Source: Clavaria fumosa (Eukaryota; Basidiomycota; Agaricomycetes; Agaricales; Clavariaceae). From it: a DNA stretch of 64,000 nt. The position numbers were made by a program, and so were the translations under genes. Position 1 is the stretch's first letter; every line of letters starts with the position of its first letter. Positions 11,706 to 22,139 of this stretch are shown here, piece by piece. The notes under the pieces were generated by a model. The model was not told the DNA's origin. It did no database searches and was given only the letters and a program-made list of their open reading frames with translations. Location of the stretch: assembly GCA_951802425.1 (NCBI GenBank), contig CATOQE010000001.1, positions 97,219-161,218 of the forward strand, in the 5' to 3' direction.

Positions 11706-12919
11706 TGTTAGGGCCTGTCCTGTCTCATAAATAACACTGAAGTTGATTTTGATGGTGACCAGTCCTGTAAACTCACTAAGACCAATCAACTGTTGAGTAT
11801 GATCAAGAATACTCAGTCCCAGAAGGTTGCAAAAACATTTGACAGGGTATAGGAAGGGAAAAAGACAAGTTGAGAAGTGAGAGATGTTGCTGAGAAGGTT
11901 GCAAGTAGTCATTACAATGACAAGGAGTATGTCAGTGAAGGCAATGACTTTGCCAACTCAGAGGAGAACCTGCAAGGTTCCAGAAAGCCAGTAGCAAGAT
12001 GATAGAAAGAGAGTACTTAAGTGCATGAGTTTGTACAAGCATGGAAGATGAGTTAGCAGAAAGCAGAGTGTGTCTTGGCATTCTTGAGGTCACAAGTGTG
12101 ACAAGACCTATCAATTATGGTGGTTCAAAGCTCAAAGGGCATACTAGCCTCAAGCTTAAACCAAAGTGCATCAATATCAAGTCTACAGTACTGTAGGTAC
12201 ATGCAAGACTTATATATGTGCATTGTACATGTGTAGCTTCTTTGGGAAAGTACAAAGGTCTCCCAGTGACAGAACTATAGTAGTATGGGGTATGTTTAGT
12301 TGTAAAGTGACTAGGCACATGTTCTACCAAGGTCATGAGGGGTTAGGGAAGCATAGATAAGGTTGTGAAGATGACCAGTCAAGGGTTGTGACCTAGTAAA
12401 TAATCATATACATAGCTATTACTACAGGGGGATCCTCAGATCATAGATAATGTAGCTATACACTACTGCAGGCAAAGAGGGGAGCATATTTGAAGTACAT
12501 ACACAGCTGACCATTGATTTGGGTGTTAAGGTTATGGCATCATGAGGTGGGTCATGTGGGTGACACTAGTAATGCAGGTGACCTTGGGCAGGAGGTCACA
12601 TGAGTAATGCCAGTAACACAAGTAATGCTGGTAGTGCTGGTGGTGCCATGCTGGATGAAGAGATTGCACAACAGCATGTTGCACATTGATATTGGGGGTT
12701 TGGGTGGTGGATGCATGGAGGGTGAGGTGGAAGGAGGCTGCACAAGTATAGAGTCATGGTCATGAGTATTGTGGAATGATGTGGGCAGTTGGGGAAGGTT
12801 CCAGGGGGTGGCAGTGTCTGGAAGTGGGTAGAGTAGTCTGCAAGGTTGTGAGGGTGTCTGGAGGCTTGTAGGTGCTGATAGAGTTGAATTGGGTAGGGAA
12901 AAATGGGTGGATCCTGACA
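11706..12919 (+). mobile_element. Solo LTR, family LTR-A, copy 2 (TSD ATTGG)
   Basis: It starts TGTTAGGGCC and ends GGATCCTGACA, with ATTGG at both 11701-11705 and 12920-12924. At 1214 bp it is shorter than copies 1 and 7 because of internal deletions. Where copy 1 reads GTCTCGATAG, this copy reads GTCTCATAAA, and most other CpG sites are likewise TpG or CpA. It shares its insertion point with the LTR-A piece at 50833, which shows segmental duplication. Confidence 0.87.
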
Positions 12920-13187
12920 ATTGGCTGCTGGTGCATTGTCATCATTGGCCACTGCTGCCATTGTCATGGGCTGCTGGTGCATCATCATCATTGTTATCCA
13001 CTGGTGTATTGTCATTGTTGTTAGCCACTGGTGTGTCATCATCATTGTCAGCCACTGCTGCTGTCATTGGTTGTCATTGGCTGCTGGTGCATTGTCATCA
13101 TTAGCCACTGCTGCCATCATTGGTTGTCATTGTTGTATGTAGGCTGCTGGTGCATCATCATTGTTGTCATCATTGTTGTGTCAAGGG
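12920..13187. repeat. Triplet-rich minisatellite, continuation after solo LTR
   Basis: GGCTGCTGGTGCATTGTCATC and CAGCCACTGCTGC words repeat up to about 13187 and form the right half of the array interrupted by the LTR. The following 13188-13540 shows no recognisable feature. It turns from CpG-poor to CpG-containing near 13350. Confidence 0.7.
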
Positions 13188-13539
13188 TAGGTCAATTCCA
13201 CCTAAATACAAGTATAAACAGTGATAGGGAGGAGCAGAGCAGTAATTCCAGTGGTGGGCAGGAATTCTGCATGCTGATCACATTGACAAGAAAGGGTGCA
13301 TACATGGCTGGGGAGAATGAGGAGTATGTCATGGGAAGAATGACAAAGTCGATTATGTAACCAAGGCAAACTACAACGAAGGCAACATGACTAAGGACAA
13401 CCGCAACACTAGAGACGAGAAAACCAAGGTACCAATGGCAATCAAGAGCGAGGAGATGCTCCTCGCTGTTGATGGCCATTGGGGATTGGTTTATGGGATC
13501 GAAGCACCTAAGTAATACAAGAACCAATCCAAAACCAGA

Positions 13540-14042
13540 AACTATGTATTACATCAAATGGAATCTTCGACGTTTGGGCCACTAGACCCAGAGCCTATCC
13601 TCGTCCACCAATCGAGAAGGAGACTCCCCAACCTGGACAAACTCGCCCTCGACGTCTGGCAAAGCCACCGTAGCCATCGCAGGGGCTGATGGAGGAGACG
13701 AGGGCGGAGGAGTGGAGTTCCACCCGGAGAAGGAAGTGGGAGAGGCCCACCGAGTAGGGGGAGCACTGTCCCATTCTACAAGAAAGAAATCAGCAAAGCG
13801 AATGAGAAATGGAAGAAAAGACAGTACTGTGGGGGTCCTTGAGTAGGTCACAGATAAGGTTGCCCGGGCGGACGACTCGAGGGCATCCCGATGCAAAATG
13901 GCCAGGATGGCCGCAAGCGTAGCATCGTCGGGCAACGGTAAGAATGAGGAGGTCGTCGGCTCCCCTCTGAATCGCCCAATGGAAGGCCGCGCAAGAGAGT
14001 ACGTGTTATGGATCTGGTACTGGGTGCAGTCAGAAATGAGTC
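13540..14042 (-). pseudogene. Uncharacterised protein-like frame, CpG-rich
   Basis: A minus-strand frame is open from 14042 to a stop at about 13582. It contains LARPSIGRFRGEP, LPDDATLAAILAILHRDALE and a C-terminal LPDVEGEFVQVGES before the stop. Residue composition is protein-like, not repetitive, and the DNA is CpG-rich, unlike the decayed repeats on either side. CTGACTGCACCCAG near 14025 looks like a branch point plus acceptor, so this may be an internal or terminal exon. A T-rich stretch with TTTCTTGTAG at 13776-13785 is another acceptor-like site. I do not recognise the family. It could be a host gene fragment or part of an unknown element. Confidence 0.35.
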
Positions 14043-14059
14043 ACTGAGAGTCATAATGA

Positions 14060-14918
14060 CTCAGACAGGTCCTCAATTCCTCATGCAGTTGGTCTACAGG
14101 ACTAGTAGATCCTCCAGTTCCATACCTTCCTGCTAACAGTATTGGAACCAACACTGCTAGCAAGGCATTGCTTTGGGCAGATATTATTATTATTAGTAAC
14201 CTAAGTCACAACATCCCATGGGCTTAGCCATTAATCCCCCATAGTCTGCCTCAACCTGGTATCACTCCACAGGCTGATACTATGGCTCAATGACTGACCA
14301 CTCCATAGGTATTGTACACTTAAGCCAAATCAACATAGATAGGTCAAAAATTGAATGGTGAATAACTAGCTAACCAGTGAAGGGAGAATTAAGCTAAAGA
14401 GTTCATGAGATTTTCCTGGCTTTGTAGACCATTCTAGCTCTATAAACCTTCTCTCAATTCTCAATACTTGGCTAGTTATTCACTACTTACTCTGATGAAT
14501 ACATTGATACATTGTACAGTAGAGTACCTTGTACCCTATACCGAAATATTCATATCTCGTTCAATACTTACCGCGCCGAGGGGAGCCGGCACAGGGCGGC
14601 TCGTCCGAAGCCTGGGTACCTTTGGGTACCCAGATCATTTGACTAGACTAAGTCCTTAGTCGGTAGATACTACATTTAGCTTAACTAGACCCTGTCCTTA
14701 GTATGTCCTTAGCTCCATGGGGAGCTAGACTCAGACTTAGTCCTCTTAGAGGATAGTGTAATCGATGTATGGGTAGGGAATGATGCCTAGAACGCGAGGA
14801 TCTGTCAGCTATTTATACTCAAATTCACATATCTACTACATTTGGAAAGATTCAACATAGCTCCTTAACTAGTAATCCTAACATACCGTTTAAGGACTCT
14901 AAATTAAGGAAAATTCAC
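14060..14918. other. Non-coding stretch of probable element origin
   Basis: No gene is visible. Points noted: TGGTATCACTCC at 14257, which resembles a primer-binding site for initiator tRNA-Met; a pair of facing words TGAATAACTAGCTA (about 14370) and TAGTTATTCA (about 14474); a CTCTATAAACC TATA-like motif near 14438; and a perfect small hairpin CTGGGTACC-TTT-GGGTACCCAG near 14610. Together they hint at LTR or MITE debris, but none is decisive. Confidence 0.3.
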
Positions 14919-15986
14919 TGGCTTTACATATCAGGCAAAATTATAATTATATCTCATGTCTTCATTGAGATATTCCTTCTCGAAGGTTCTACATATAATC
15001 AAAATGACTCATGATGACTCATTTCTTGGGTTCCGGTCATCGGGGATTGTGGGGAAGGACCCCACGATCACCCCCGATCGCTTCTACGACGTTCCGCGAC
15101 TTTCCGCGACTTTCTGCGACGTTCCTGGCCTTGATCGCGTCATTATCTCATCTATACTTCCTCTGTTTCCTCTTATCTCCCCCAGACTAGTCATAATTAA
15201 GCGTACTAACCCTATTTAGCATGTGTTTCAGCTGTATTCTATGCCAAATACATGCTAGTAACACCCTAGTACAAAGGGAGACAAGGGGAGGGCCGAGGGA
15301 CTGCGCACAAAGGTTGCGAGTGCACAGTCTGCTTGTGAGGATGACTAGTCCATATCTGGAAGAGCGGCAGCATCGGCCATCACTGCTGATCGCTGCCCTC
15401 ACCACCGTGAGAACTGGGCCGAACTGTTGGTCCTCGATCACTCGATCGAGGTCCGATCATGATCGGGACTGCCCCACAATGCCAGAGTGGTGCCAAACTC
15501 GCACCAGCGAGTTCGCGACCCTGTAGCTCAGCCGCAAGTGCTCCACGTCTCTCGTAAACTCGCGGGTATGACCTCACAGACCTTTCCGACATTTCTGTCT
15601 GTTCAGACCTTCCATTTAAAACCTCCCTTTAGCGCTATTCTAGTAATACTAGAGTATGGCCTAAACAGCAGTAGAACCAGCCTGAGCGAGTGAATAACAG
15701 TTACTTCCTTTTGCTTTTATGCATATAGGGGTAAACGAGCAGTGGGAATTCAATGGTAAAAACCGTTTGTTTGTGCAGTTCTTCGTTCCTGCTGTAGAAC
15801 CATTTCTTTCCGTCCTAGTACCACTTTCCATAGCTTATGTCATATTGGGAGTAAGTTTACATGGGTGAGTAGTACAGTATGGGTAAAGGACCTAGAAAGA
15901 GCATAGGAATGTATTGAAGAGACGCATAATTGCCTGGATCATCTGTTCAAGGGGCTAAGTACTATAGGTACTCAAGTACCCTAACA
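14919..15986. repeat. Dispersed repeat R2, CpG-rich copy
   Basis: About 1.07 kb shared with 52264-53329, ending at the same base (…GTACCCTAACA). The reverse complement starts TGTTAGGGTAC, so this may be an LTR end on the minus strand, but no TSD or partner LTR was found. This copy keeps CpG-rich words such as GATCGCTTCTACGACGTTCC (about 15078), which are GATCACTTCTATGACATTCC-like in the other copy. No coding sequence. Confidence 0.75.
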
Positions 15987-15998
15987 GTACGAGGGGGG

Positions 15999-16460
15999 CG
16001 ACTTGTTGGAAGACATTGGAGGAGGGGAGGAAGTTGAGCTTGTGAGGGCCCCAGCACATAACAAGGATGGGGGAAGAGAAGCGGTACAGGCCCTCCTTAT
16101 ATACTGTGAAGGACGGATAAGAACCGGAAGATAAGCGAGGCAGTGGGAAGGGACCGTCACACAGGAGCACATGACGAATGAAGGAGCATGTGGAGATAAG
16201 CCGCGCCATGTGGAAGACTGCGGAGCAGCACATGGCCGATAAGCGAAAGGCGATGATGTTCAAGATAAGAGTGTAGGGCAGCATTCGGCAAGCTCACAAG
16301 GGCAGCTGCGTCGAAGAGCAGTAGCAGGCAGCTGCGGACTGAGCAGGCCTGCAGGAGGACACACCGCAGTAGATGGATAGCATCCTTGGGCTGCGGACAA
16401 TAGGCTGCGCTGCGGGTTCTGAGGTATATAAGGGGTGTAGTGACATGGGAAACCCCTTAG
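15999..16460 (+). promoter_or_regulatory. Possible LTR 5' part with TATA box
   Basis: A purine-rich run GAGGGGGGCG (about 15990) is followed by ACTTGTTGGAAGAC, as a polypurine tract would precede a TG-starting LTR. A good TATA box, TATATAAGG, lies at 16425-16433, about 30 bp before GACATGGG. The sequence is GC- and CpG-rich. The LTR end and any TSD could not be fixed, so the call is tentative. It would act as the promoter for the frame that opens at 16461. Confidence 0.3.
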
Positions 16461-16991
16461 CATTGTTCACTTGTCCCTTTCACCTTATCGTACTTTGGTG
16501 AAATCACACTGGCTTTCCCTACTGCCAACGAGAGATACCCCCTCTCCTCCTGGCCCGAAGTAGCGACTACGCCAACCTACGGACGGATCTACCCGACGCT
16601 GACTCAGCGACGAGCGCAGATCACACGACTCACACACCACCTGACTGAGTTCAGTCACTCCATCTGTGTCGATATCCTTGGACGCGATCACCCCGACCGC
16701 CAAGCCCTCGAGCACACGTTTGCACGAGGAGTAGCCAATCTCAGGCACCGAGTTATCAAAGCCAACGACTCTGAGTACAGAGCCAGAGCCACCCTACTTC
16801 GCTCTTTCCTAGGCCCCGGAAGACCCAGCGACAGAGTAATATCCCAATTCGACCCCATTGACCAGACCGCTTTCGATCCTCTCATTCTGGCACTCGGGAC
16901 TAACATAATCTCGGCACCCAATCACCTGACGGAAAGCACTTCCGAGCCTTCGGCCCAGCTTCCCGTAACAAGTAGTAGGACAACACAATGA
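16461..16991 (+). pseudogene. Uncharacterised 176-codon open frame without methionine
   Basis: The frame opens after TAG at 16458-16460 and stops at TGA 16989-16991. It contains no Met codon in 176 codons, so it cannot be an independent ATG-initiated gene as it stands. It reads like real protein: TLTQRRAQITRLTHHLTEFS, then ALEHTFARGVANLRHRVI, then SEYRARATLLRSFLGPGRPS and AFDPLILALGTNII. Composition suggests a helical N-terminal gag-like or structural protein, but I do not recognise it. CpG content is high and undecayed. It may be an exon, or the 5' gag of an LTR element driven by the TATA box upstream. Positions 16992-17104 show nothing. Confidence 0.4.
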
Positions 16992-17104
16992 AGGGATTTG
17001 ACCTGGAGACCACACAAGAGGGTGGCCACTATGTGACACCCAGTCAAGTACCTCAGGTGGCTCTTGACAGTGATCCTTGTGCCTAGCATCCATTGGCAGA
17101 AGGC

Positions 17105-17726
17105 TGTTATGGCCTGTCCTGTCTCATAAATAGCACTGAAGGTCAATTTGTTGGTGACCATTTTTGAAAGCTTGCTAAGACCAAACAACTTTCAACTACA
17201 ATCAAGGATACTCAGTCCTGGAAGGTCATGAAAATGTCTGGTGAAGTGTAGGAATGGGAAAAGACAAGTGGGGAAGGGGAAGATGTCACTAGGAAGGTCA
17301 TGAAGTTGATGAAGTATAGGGGGGAGGGAAAGATGAGTTGAGAGAGGGAGGACATTGCTGAGAAGGTCATGAAGTCAATAGATGAAGCATAGAAGGAGAA
17401 ATTGACAAGTTAAAGAGAAAAGGATGTTGCTGAGAGGGTTGTGAGTGGTCATGATGGTGTTGAGAGACATGTTGGTGAAGGCGATGACTTTGCCAACCAA
17501 CAGGAGAACATGTGGGGTTCAAGGAATCAGTACCAAGATGAAATAAAGGAAGATACTTAGGTACACAAGTTTATACAAGCATGGAGGATGAGTTTAGAAA
17601 GAAGCAGAGTAGTCGCAGAGTAGTCTTGGTGTTGTCAAGGTCACCAAGCAAGACAAGACCTATCAATTGTGGTGGTTCCAAGCTCAAAGGGCATAATAGC
17701 CTCAAGCTTAAACCAATGTGCATCAA
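17105..17726 (+). mobile_element. LTR-A fragment, copy 3 (5' part only)
   Basis: It starts TGTTATGGCCTGTCCTGTCTC and follows the LTR-A sequence to AACCAATGTGCATCAA, where it breaks off at 17726. The remaining 0.8 kb of LTR is missing. CpG sites are largely converted. No TSD can be checked because the 3' end is absent. Confidence 0.75.
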
Positions 17727-18190
17727 GAACTGGGACTTCCTTTCTAATCAACTACATCAACATGCACAACAAAAACAATGAAACCACAAAAATCGCCTAG
17801 TATCCTAGTCCCTTATAATCCTCTAGCTTAGCTTGACTGCTACTGTAATGCATATATACTTTGGGAGATGGAGGAATGTCAAGTAATCCCAGGGAAGCCC
17901 CTGTGGACCCAGGGACTGATGTGCCAACATGTGTGACACCACCACAGATCCCCGCTCCCCCCACCCACACACCCAGCTCCAGCAACCCAGCAGCAAACCC
18001 AGACCGGAATGAAGAAACATGAGATGCAGCAATGGCAAGAATGGTACTACAGAGAATCGGCATCCAAATCCTTGAAGGACCAGTAACAGTCTTGGACATG
18101 GCCACAGCCATCAGACAAATGATACATGCTGGAACCAGAATCCCCAAAAACTATGGCAGATGCAATGTTAGCAATTGTGACCCTCCTGCA
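17727..18190 (+). pseudogene. Unidentified coding-like remnant next to LTR-A copies
   Basis: The plus strand holds a proline-rich stretch (PPQIPAPPTHTPSSSNPA, about 17940-17990), a stop, then MARMVLQRIGIQILEGPVTV and LDMATAIRQMIHAGTRIPKN before LTR-A copy 4 begins at 18191. The pattern (Pro-rich N-terminus, then a helical segment) would fit a retroelement gag N-terminus or a host protein. I do not recognise it. There is an in-frame stop at about 18020. Confidence 0.3.
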
Positions 18191-19680
18191 TGTCAGGACC
18201 CATTCATTTTTCCTCGATCTACGACAACTCTACTAGCACCTGTGGACCTCCTGACACCTCCTTACCACCTCACAAACCCCCCTGTACTCTTCTGAAGCCC
18301 ACTGCCCGATTCCGGATGCTTCCCCAGCCTCCCTCATATTCTCACGACACTCGCAACCATTATACTATATTCGTGTCAACCCCCACCACCTCACCCTACA
18401 TGTGTCTACCACCTGAACCTGCCAAATTGATGCACGACACACAGTTATGCAATCTTCCTCAGCCGGCACCACTGGCACCACCAGTGTTACCCATGTTACC
18501 AGCATTACCCATGTGACTTCCTGCCCAAGGTCACCTGCATCACTAGCATCACCTGTGTCACCACTGCCACTCATGTGACCACTCTTGGACCTCACAACCT
18601 TAATGATGAAACATGCCATTGATGGCCAGTTGAGCACTACTTCAAATTATGCTTCCTTTCTTCTCCCCAGTCATCTATAACTATGATACTTATGACCAAA
18701 GCACCTCTTCATAGTTATAGTTACTCATATAATTATTTAACTAAGTTGTGACCCATGACCAGTCAGGTTTGCGACCTTACCTATGTTTCCTTTACCCCTT
18801 GTGACCTTAGTAGAACATGTCCATAGTCTCCTTATGACTGACCATACCCTGTACTACTATAGTTCTGTCACTTGGCAACCTCTGTACTTTTCCTCTTCTG
18901 TTATACTCTCTGTATGCATGTATATAAGTCTCACATGTACTTCTCCTCTTCTGTTATACTCTCTGTACGCATGTATATAAGTCTCACATGTACTTCTCCT
19001 CTTCTGTTATACTCTCTGTACGCATGTATATAAGTCTCACATGTACTTCTCATACTGTAGACTTGATATTGATGCACTTTTGGTTTAAGCTTGAGGCCAT
19101 GATGCCCTTTGAGCTTGGAACCATTGTGATTGAGAGGTCTTATCTCCCTTGGTGACCTCAAGATTGCCAAGACACTTTCAGCTTACTCTAAACTTGTCCT
19201 CCGTGCTCGTATGACTCATGCACTTAAGTATTCTCTTCACTTCATCTTGGTACTGATCTCCTCGAACCCCACAGGTTCTCCCATTGGTTGGCAAAGTTAT
19301 CACCTTCAGCAACATATCTCTTGACATCATCGTGACTACCCACAACTTTCTCAACATCGTCTCTTTCTCCCACTTCATCTTTTTCCTTCTTTATGCTTCA
19401 TTGGTTGACTTCACGACCTCCTCAGTGTTACCTATTTCTCCCTCCTCATCAATTTCCTTCTTTATGCTTCATCTACCAACTTCAAAACCTTTCTAGTGAC
19501 ATCTCCCCTCTCCCTATTTGTCTATTTCCATTCTTACATCTTCCCAGACATCTTTGCAACCTTCTGGGACTGAGCATTCTCAACTGTGCTCAACAGTTGA
19601 TTGGTCTTAGCGAGTTTCCAGGATCAGTCACCAACAAGTTGATTCCCAGCATTACCATCAAGACAGGACAGGCCCTAACA
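18191..19680 (-). mobile_element. LTR-A, copy 4, full length, minus orientation
   Basis: On the plus strand it begins TGTCAGGACCCATTC and ends CAGGCCCTAACA, the exact reverse complement layout of the other copies (1490 bp). The flanks CTGCA and TAATA do not match, so unlike copies 1, 2 and 7 there is no simple TSD. On the minus strand it is preceded by GGGGGAGACTTGATATTA, which resembles a polypurine tract, so it may be the 3' LTR of an element whose internal part lies at higher coordinates. A 60-bp stretch with CTTCTCCTCTTCTGTTATAC is locally triplicated at about 18889-19050. Confidence 0.8.
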
Positions 19681-20560
19681 TAATATCAAGTCTCCCCCTT
19701 GCCCTACCACTCAACACCCGGATAACACCATATTATGTCCACCAGTCACACTCCTCCCCAACCTATTACTCATCATTTTCAAACATGCACAGGCAGCCAT
19801 GCAATCACTCCAATGGCCTTGGAGACAACTCACGAGCCGCCCACTACCATTCAAGAATGACTGGCATCTGTTGTTCAGTTGCAACCTGAAGAACCCACCC
19901 AAATCACAGCCAGTCAAGCTTCATCCCTGTGTGAAGAAGCCGAGTCCCTCATAGAGCAGCTTGGCTATCTGCGCTTTGACTGTCCCTGCCACCACACCTA
20001 CCAAATCCTTAACAATACTTGTCACCAGTACGAAGTGGGAACCCTCGACAAAGAATTGGCTTACATCATAGAGACCACAAATCTTTATGAGCCTTTGGTA
20101 TGATTGATGGACAGATTCCACACTAATCCACAGAACTGATTATATGAAAGTCAATGTCAGTATCCAGGGACTACTGACCATGGAGTTCCCACTCCTCTTG
20201 ACCTGGATACCCCTTTGCAACCTCTGAGACAGGTTCAACCTACCAGAGGACCCCAGGATATGGCCCCACTTTTCCAGGTCACAGCCTGATCTTTTCAGAA
20301 TTTCACAAACCCTGCTGTGACCTGCCATTGTCTCTAGGATCCCAAGGTACACCACCCCTCATAGCAGCTGGCCCACTTGGATGCAGCCAGCTACTACTCC
20401 GAGCAGGGCACTCCCTTGCAACCCTATAGGGACCGAAGCAATGCTTCAACCTGCCTCCCACCTTGAAATACCAGTCGAACCCTTCTGTATTCTTCAACTG
20501 GAAGCATGACCAGTACCCCTGATGGAGATGTGACCAGTATCTCGTCCCCCGTCTCAGGCT
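19681..20560. other. Decayed coding-like sequence, unidentified
   Basis: The plus strand carries EEAESLIEQLGYLRFDCPCH and ETTNLYEPLV (about 19935-20100), then Pro/Gln-rich pieces broken by several stops to about 20520. These look like remnants of a real protein after CpG decay, but I cannot assign a family. If LTR-A copy 4 is a 3' LTR, this could be internal sequence of that element, yet the better frame is on the opposite strand. Origin unresolved. Confidence 0.3.
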
Positions 20561-20566
20561 GAAGCT

Positions 20567-22138
20567 TCACAGGTCCCTCTGGTCCCCCCTATGCCTCCAC
20601 ACCTTGCTGCCATCCCAGGCTTCTTTCCATTGACTGGCGTCATCTCTCAAGAGCGCTTCGGCGAGGGTGCACAGTTCGGATCCTACAGCGCCTGCGGTCA
20701 ATGCGAAGAGGGGAAAATAGTTGTCAGAGTCGTCTGAGGTGTTTTCAGGTGCGTACGCTGAAGCGTGGGCGTGGTGGCCGGCTAATTTCCTGTAAAATCC
20801 AGGTTCATGGCGTTTGTGGCGAGGTCGACCGGATTCATCATGTTCGGCATGCTGGGGGTAATCAGGCGTTGGTGACGGGGATCTGCGACTGTTGGAATGA
20901 CTGTGAGTATCATCTGAGTCGCTCTCGTCACTGTCTGACAGCTGATCGTTGCTTCTTGTGTCATCTTGGTCACTTTCACTTTCGTCGGTGCCGGGTGACG
21001 AAGGGCGGGCCTCCGGAGAGTTTCGGAGAATGTCCTTTTGCCTCTCCCCCTCAATCTCTGACTCTTCGGGGATTTGGACCGTCTGAGGATGTCTGGTACG
21101 GTCAAAAGTGACTTCATGCTCGATTTTAACTTGTCGTTTCTCAGGGACGTAAATTCGATAGCCAGTACTCGTTGCATTGAAGCCGACGAAGTGGCCGAGC
21201 ATCGCGCGAGGTTCCAGCTTGCCGGCATCTACGATTTTAACCCAGGCACACGTGCCGAATGGTACAACTCGCGACATGTCGGGTTTTTTGCCGTATCGAG
21301 CTTCGTACAGGGTACCGTTGTTGAGTGCACGTGTAGGTGAGCGGTTTTTTATCCAAGCTGCGTGATTCATCACTTCAGCCCACAGGAATCTAGACAACTT
21401 CGAGTCGATAAGCATCGTGCGGGCTAGCTCGGCTTTCGTGCGGTTCCAACGCTCAGCAATGCCGACTTGCTCGTGCGTGTCATGGACAGTGAGTTCTCGT
21501 ATTGTCCCTTTGTTGGCCAGGTGCTCACTGAATTTATCGTTGAGGAACTCATGGCCGCGGTCAGACCAGAGGATTTTTATCTTTATGCCATCCTGCGTCT
21601 CAAGGTGTTTCTCAAAATCAAGATAGGCTTGAAACGCCTCGTTCTTATGGCGAAGAAAGGCAACGTGAGTCCAGCGAGTTGCACAGTCGATGAAATCGAC
21701 TGTGTAACGGCTCCTAAATATTGACTCAACCTTCGCAGGTCCCCATAGGTCGGTGTGGATGCAATCTCCGAAGTTCTGCGCACAGTTTTGGGCTTGCTCA
21801 GGAAATGATTGATGGTGAGGCTTTGCCTGCGCACATGCGTCACAGAACTCAGGTTCCGAGTCATCATCGAGCATTATGCCGGTAATTTTACCCGTTTTTA
21901 TTGCATGTTTAATGGTCTCGACATTGATATGGCCCAAGGTGCGGTGCACTTCGGTTATGCTTAGCCGCTGCGTGGCTATATTGGCGTGTAGTGAGCTGTG
22001 TTTATGCATGCTGCCGTTTAGGATGTAGAGACCGTTTATTTTCTTCACTCGGGCTAGCTCCCTTCCATCAGAATGTTTGATGGTGCAGTGTCCCTGTCCA
22101 AACGTGGCCGCATCCGACTCCATTGAATTCCCCTCCAT
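20567..22138 (-). pseudogene. Copia GAG-pre-integrase and integrase domain
   Basis: A 523-codon open frame. The GAG-pre-integrase region has HRTLGHINVETIKHAIK and CDACAQAK (the HHCC zinc site). The integrase core keeps candidate catalytic residues in HTDLWGP, LWSDRGHEFLND and THEQVGIAERWNRT, so D, D and E are present. The second motif has RGH where copia usually has NGG. The C-terminal part includes GHFVGFNATSTGYRIYVPEK and an acidic Ser/Asp-rich linker. It ends as SQWKEAWDGSK followed by unrelated residues at the truncation. Integrase joins element cDNA to the chromosome. Without RT this copy cannot be autonomous. Confidence 0.85.
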
Positions 22139-22139
22139 T

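Noticed and set aside
14606..14630. Perfect small hairpin CTGGGTACC/GGTACCCAG as a terminator or regulatory site
   Set aside because: It is an isolated short palindrome in a eukaryotic repeat region without a gene next to it; function cannot be supported.
14919..15986. R2 called as an LTR because its reverse complement starts TGTTAGGG
   Set aside because: No TSD, no partner LTR, no PPT or PBS at the expected place, and only one end is defined. Kept as a dispersed repeat.
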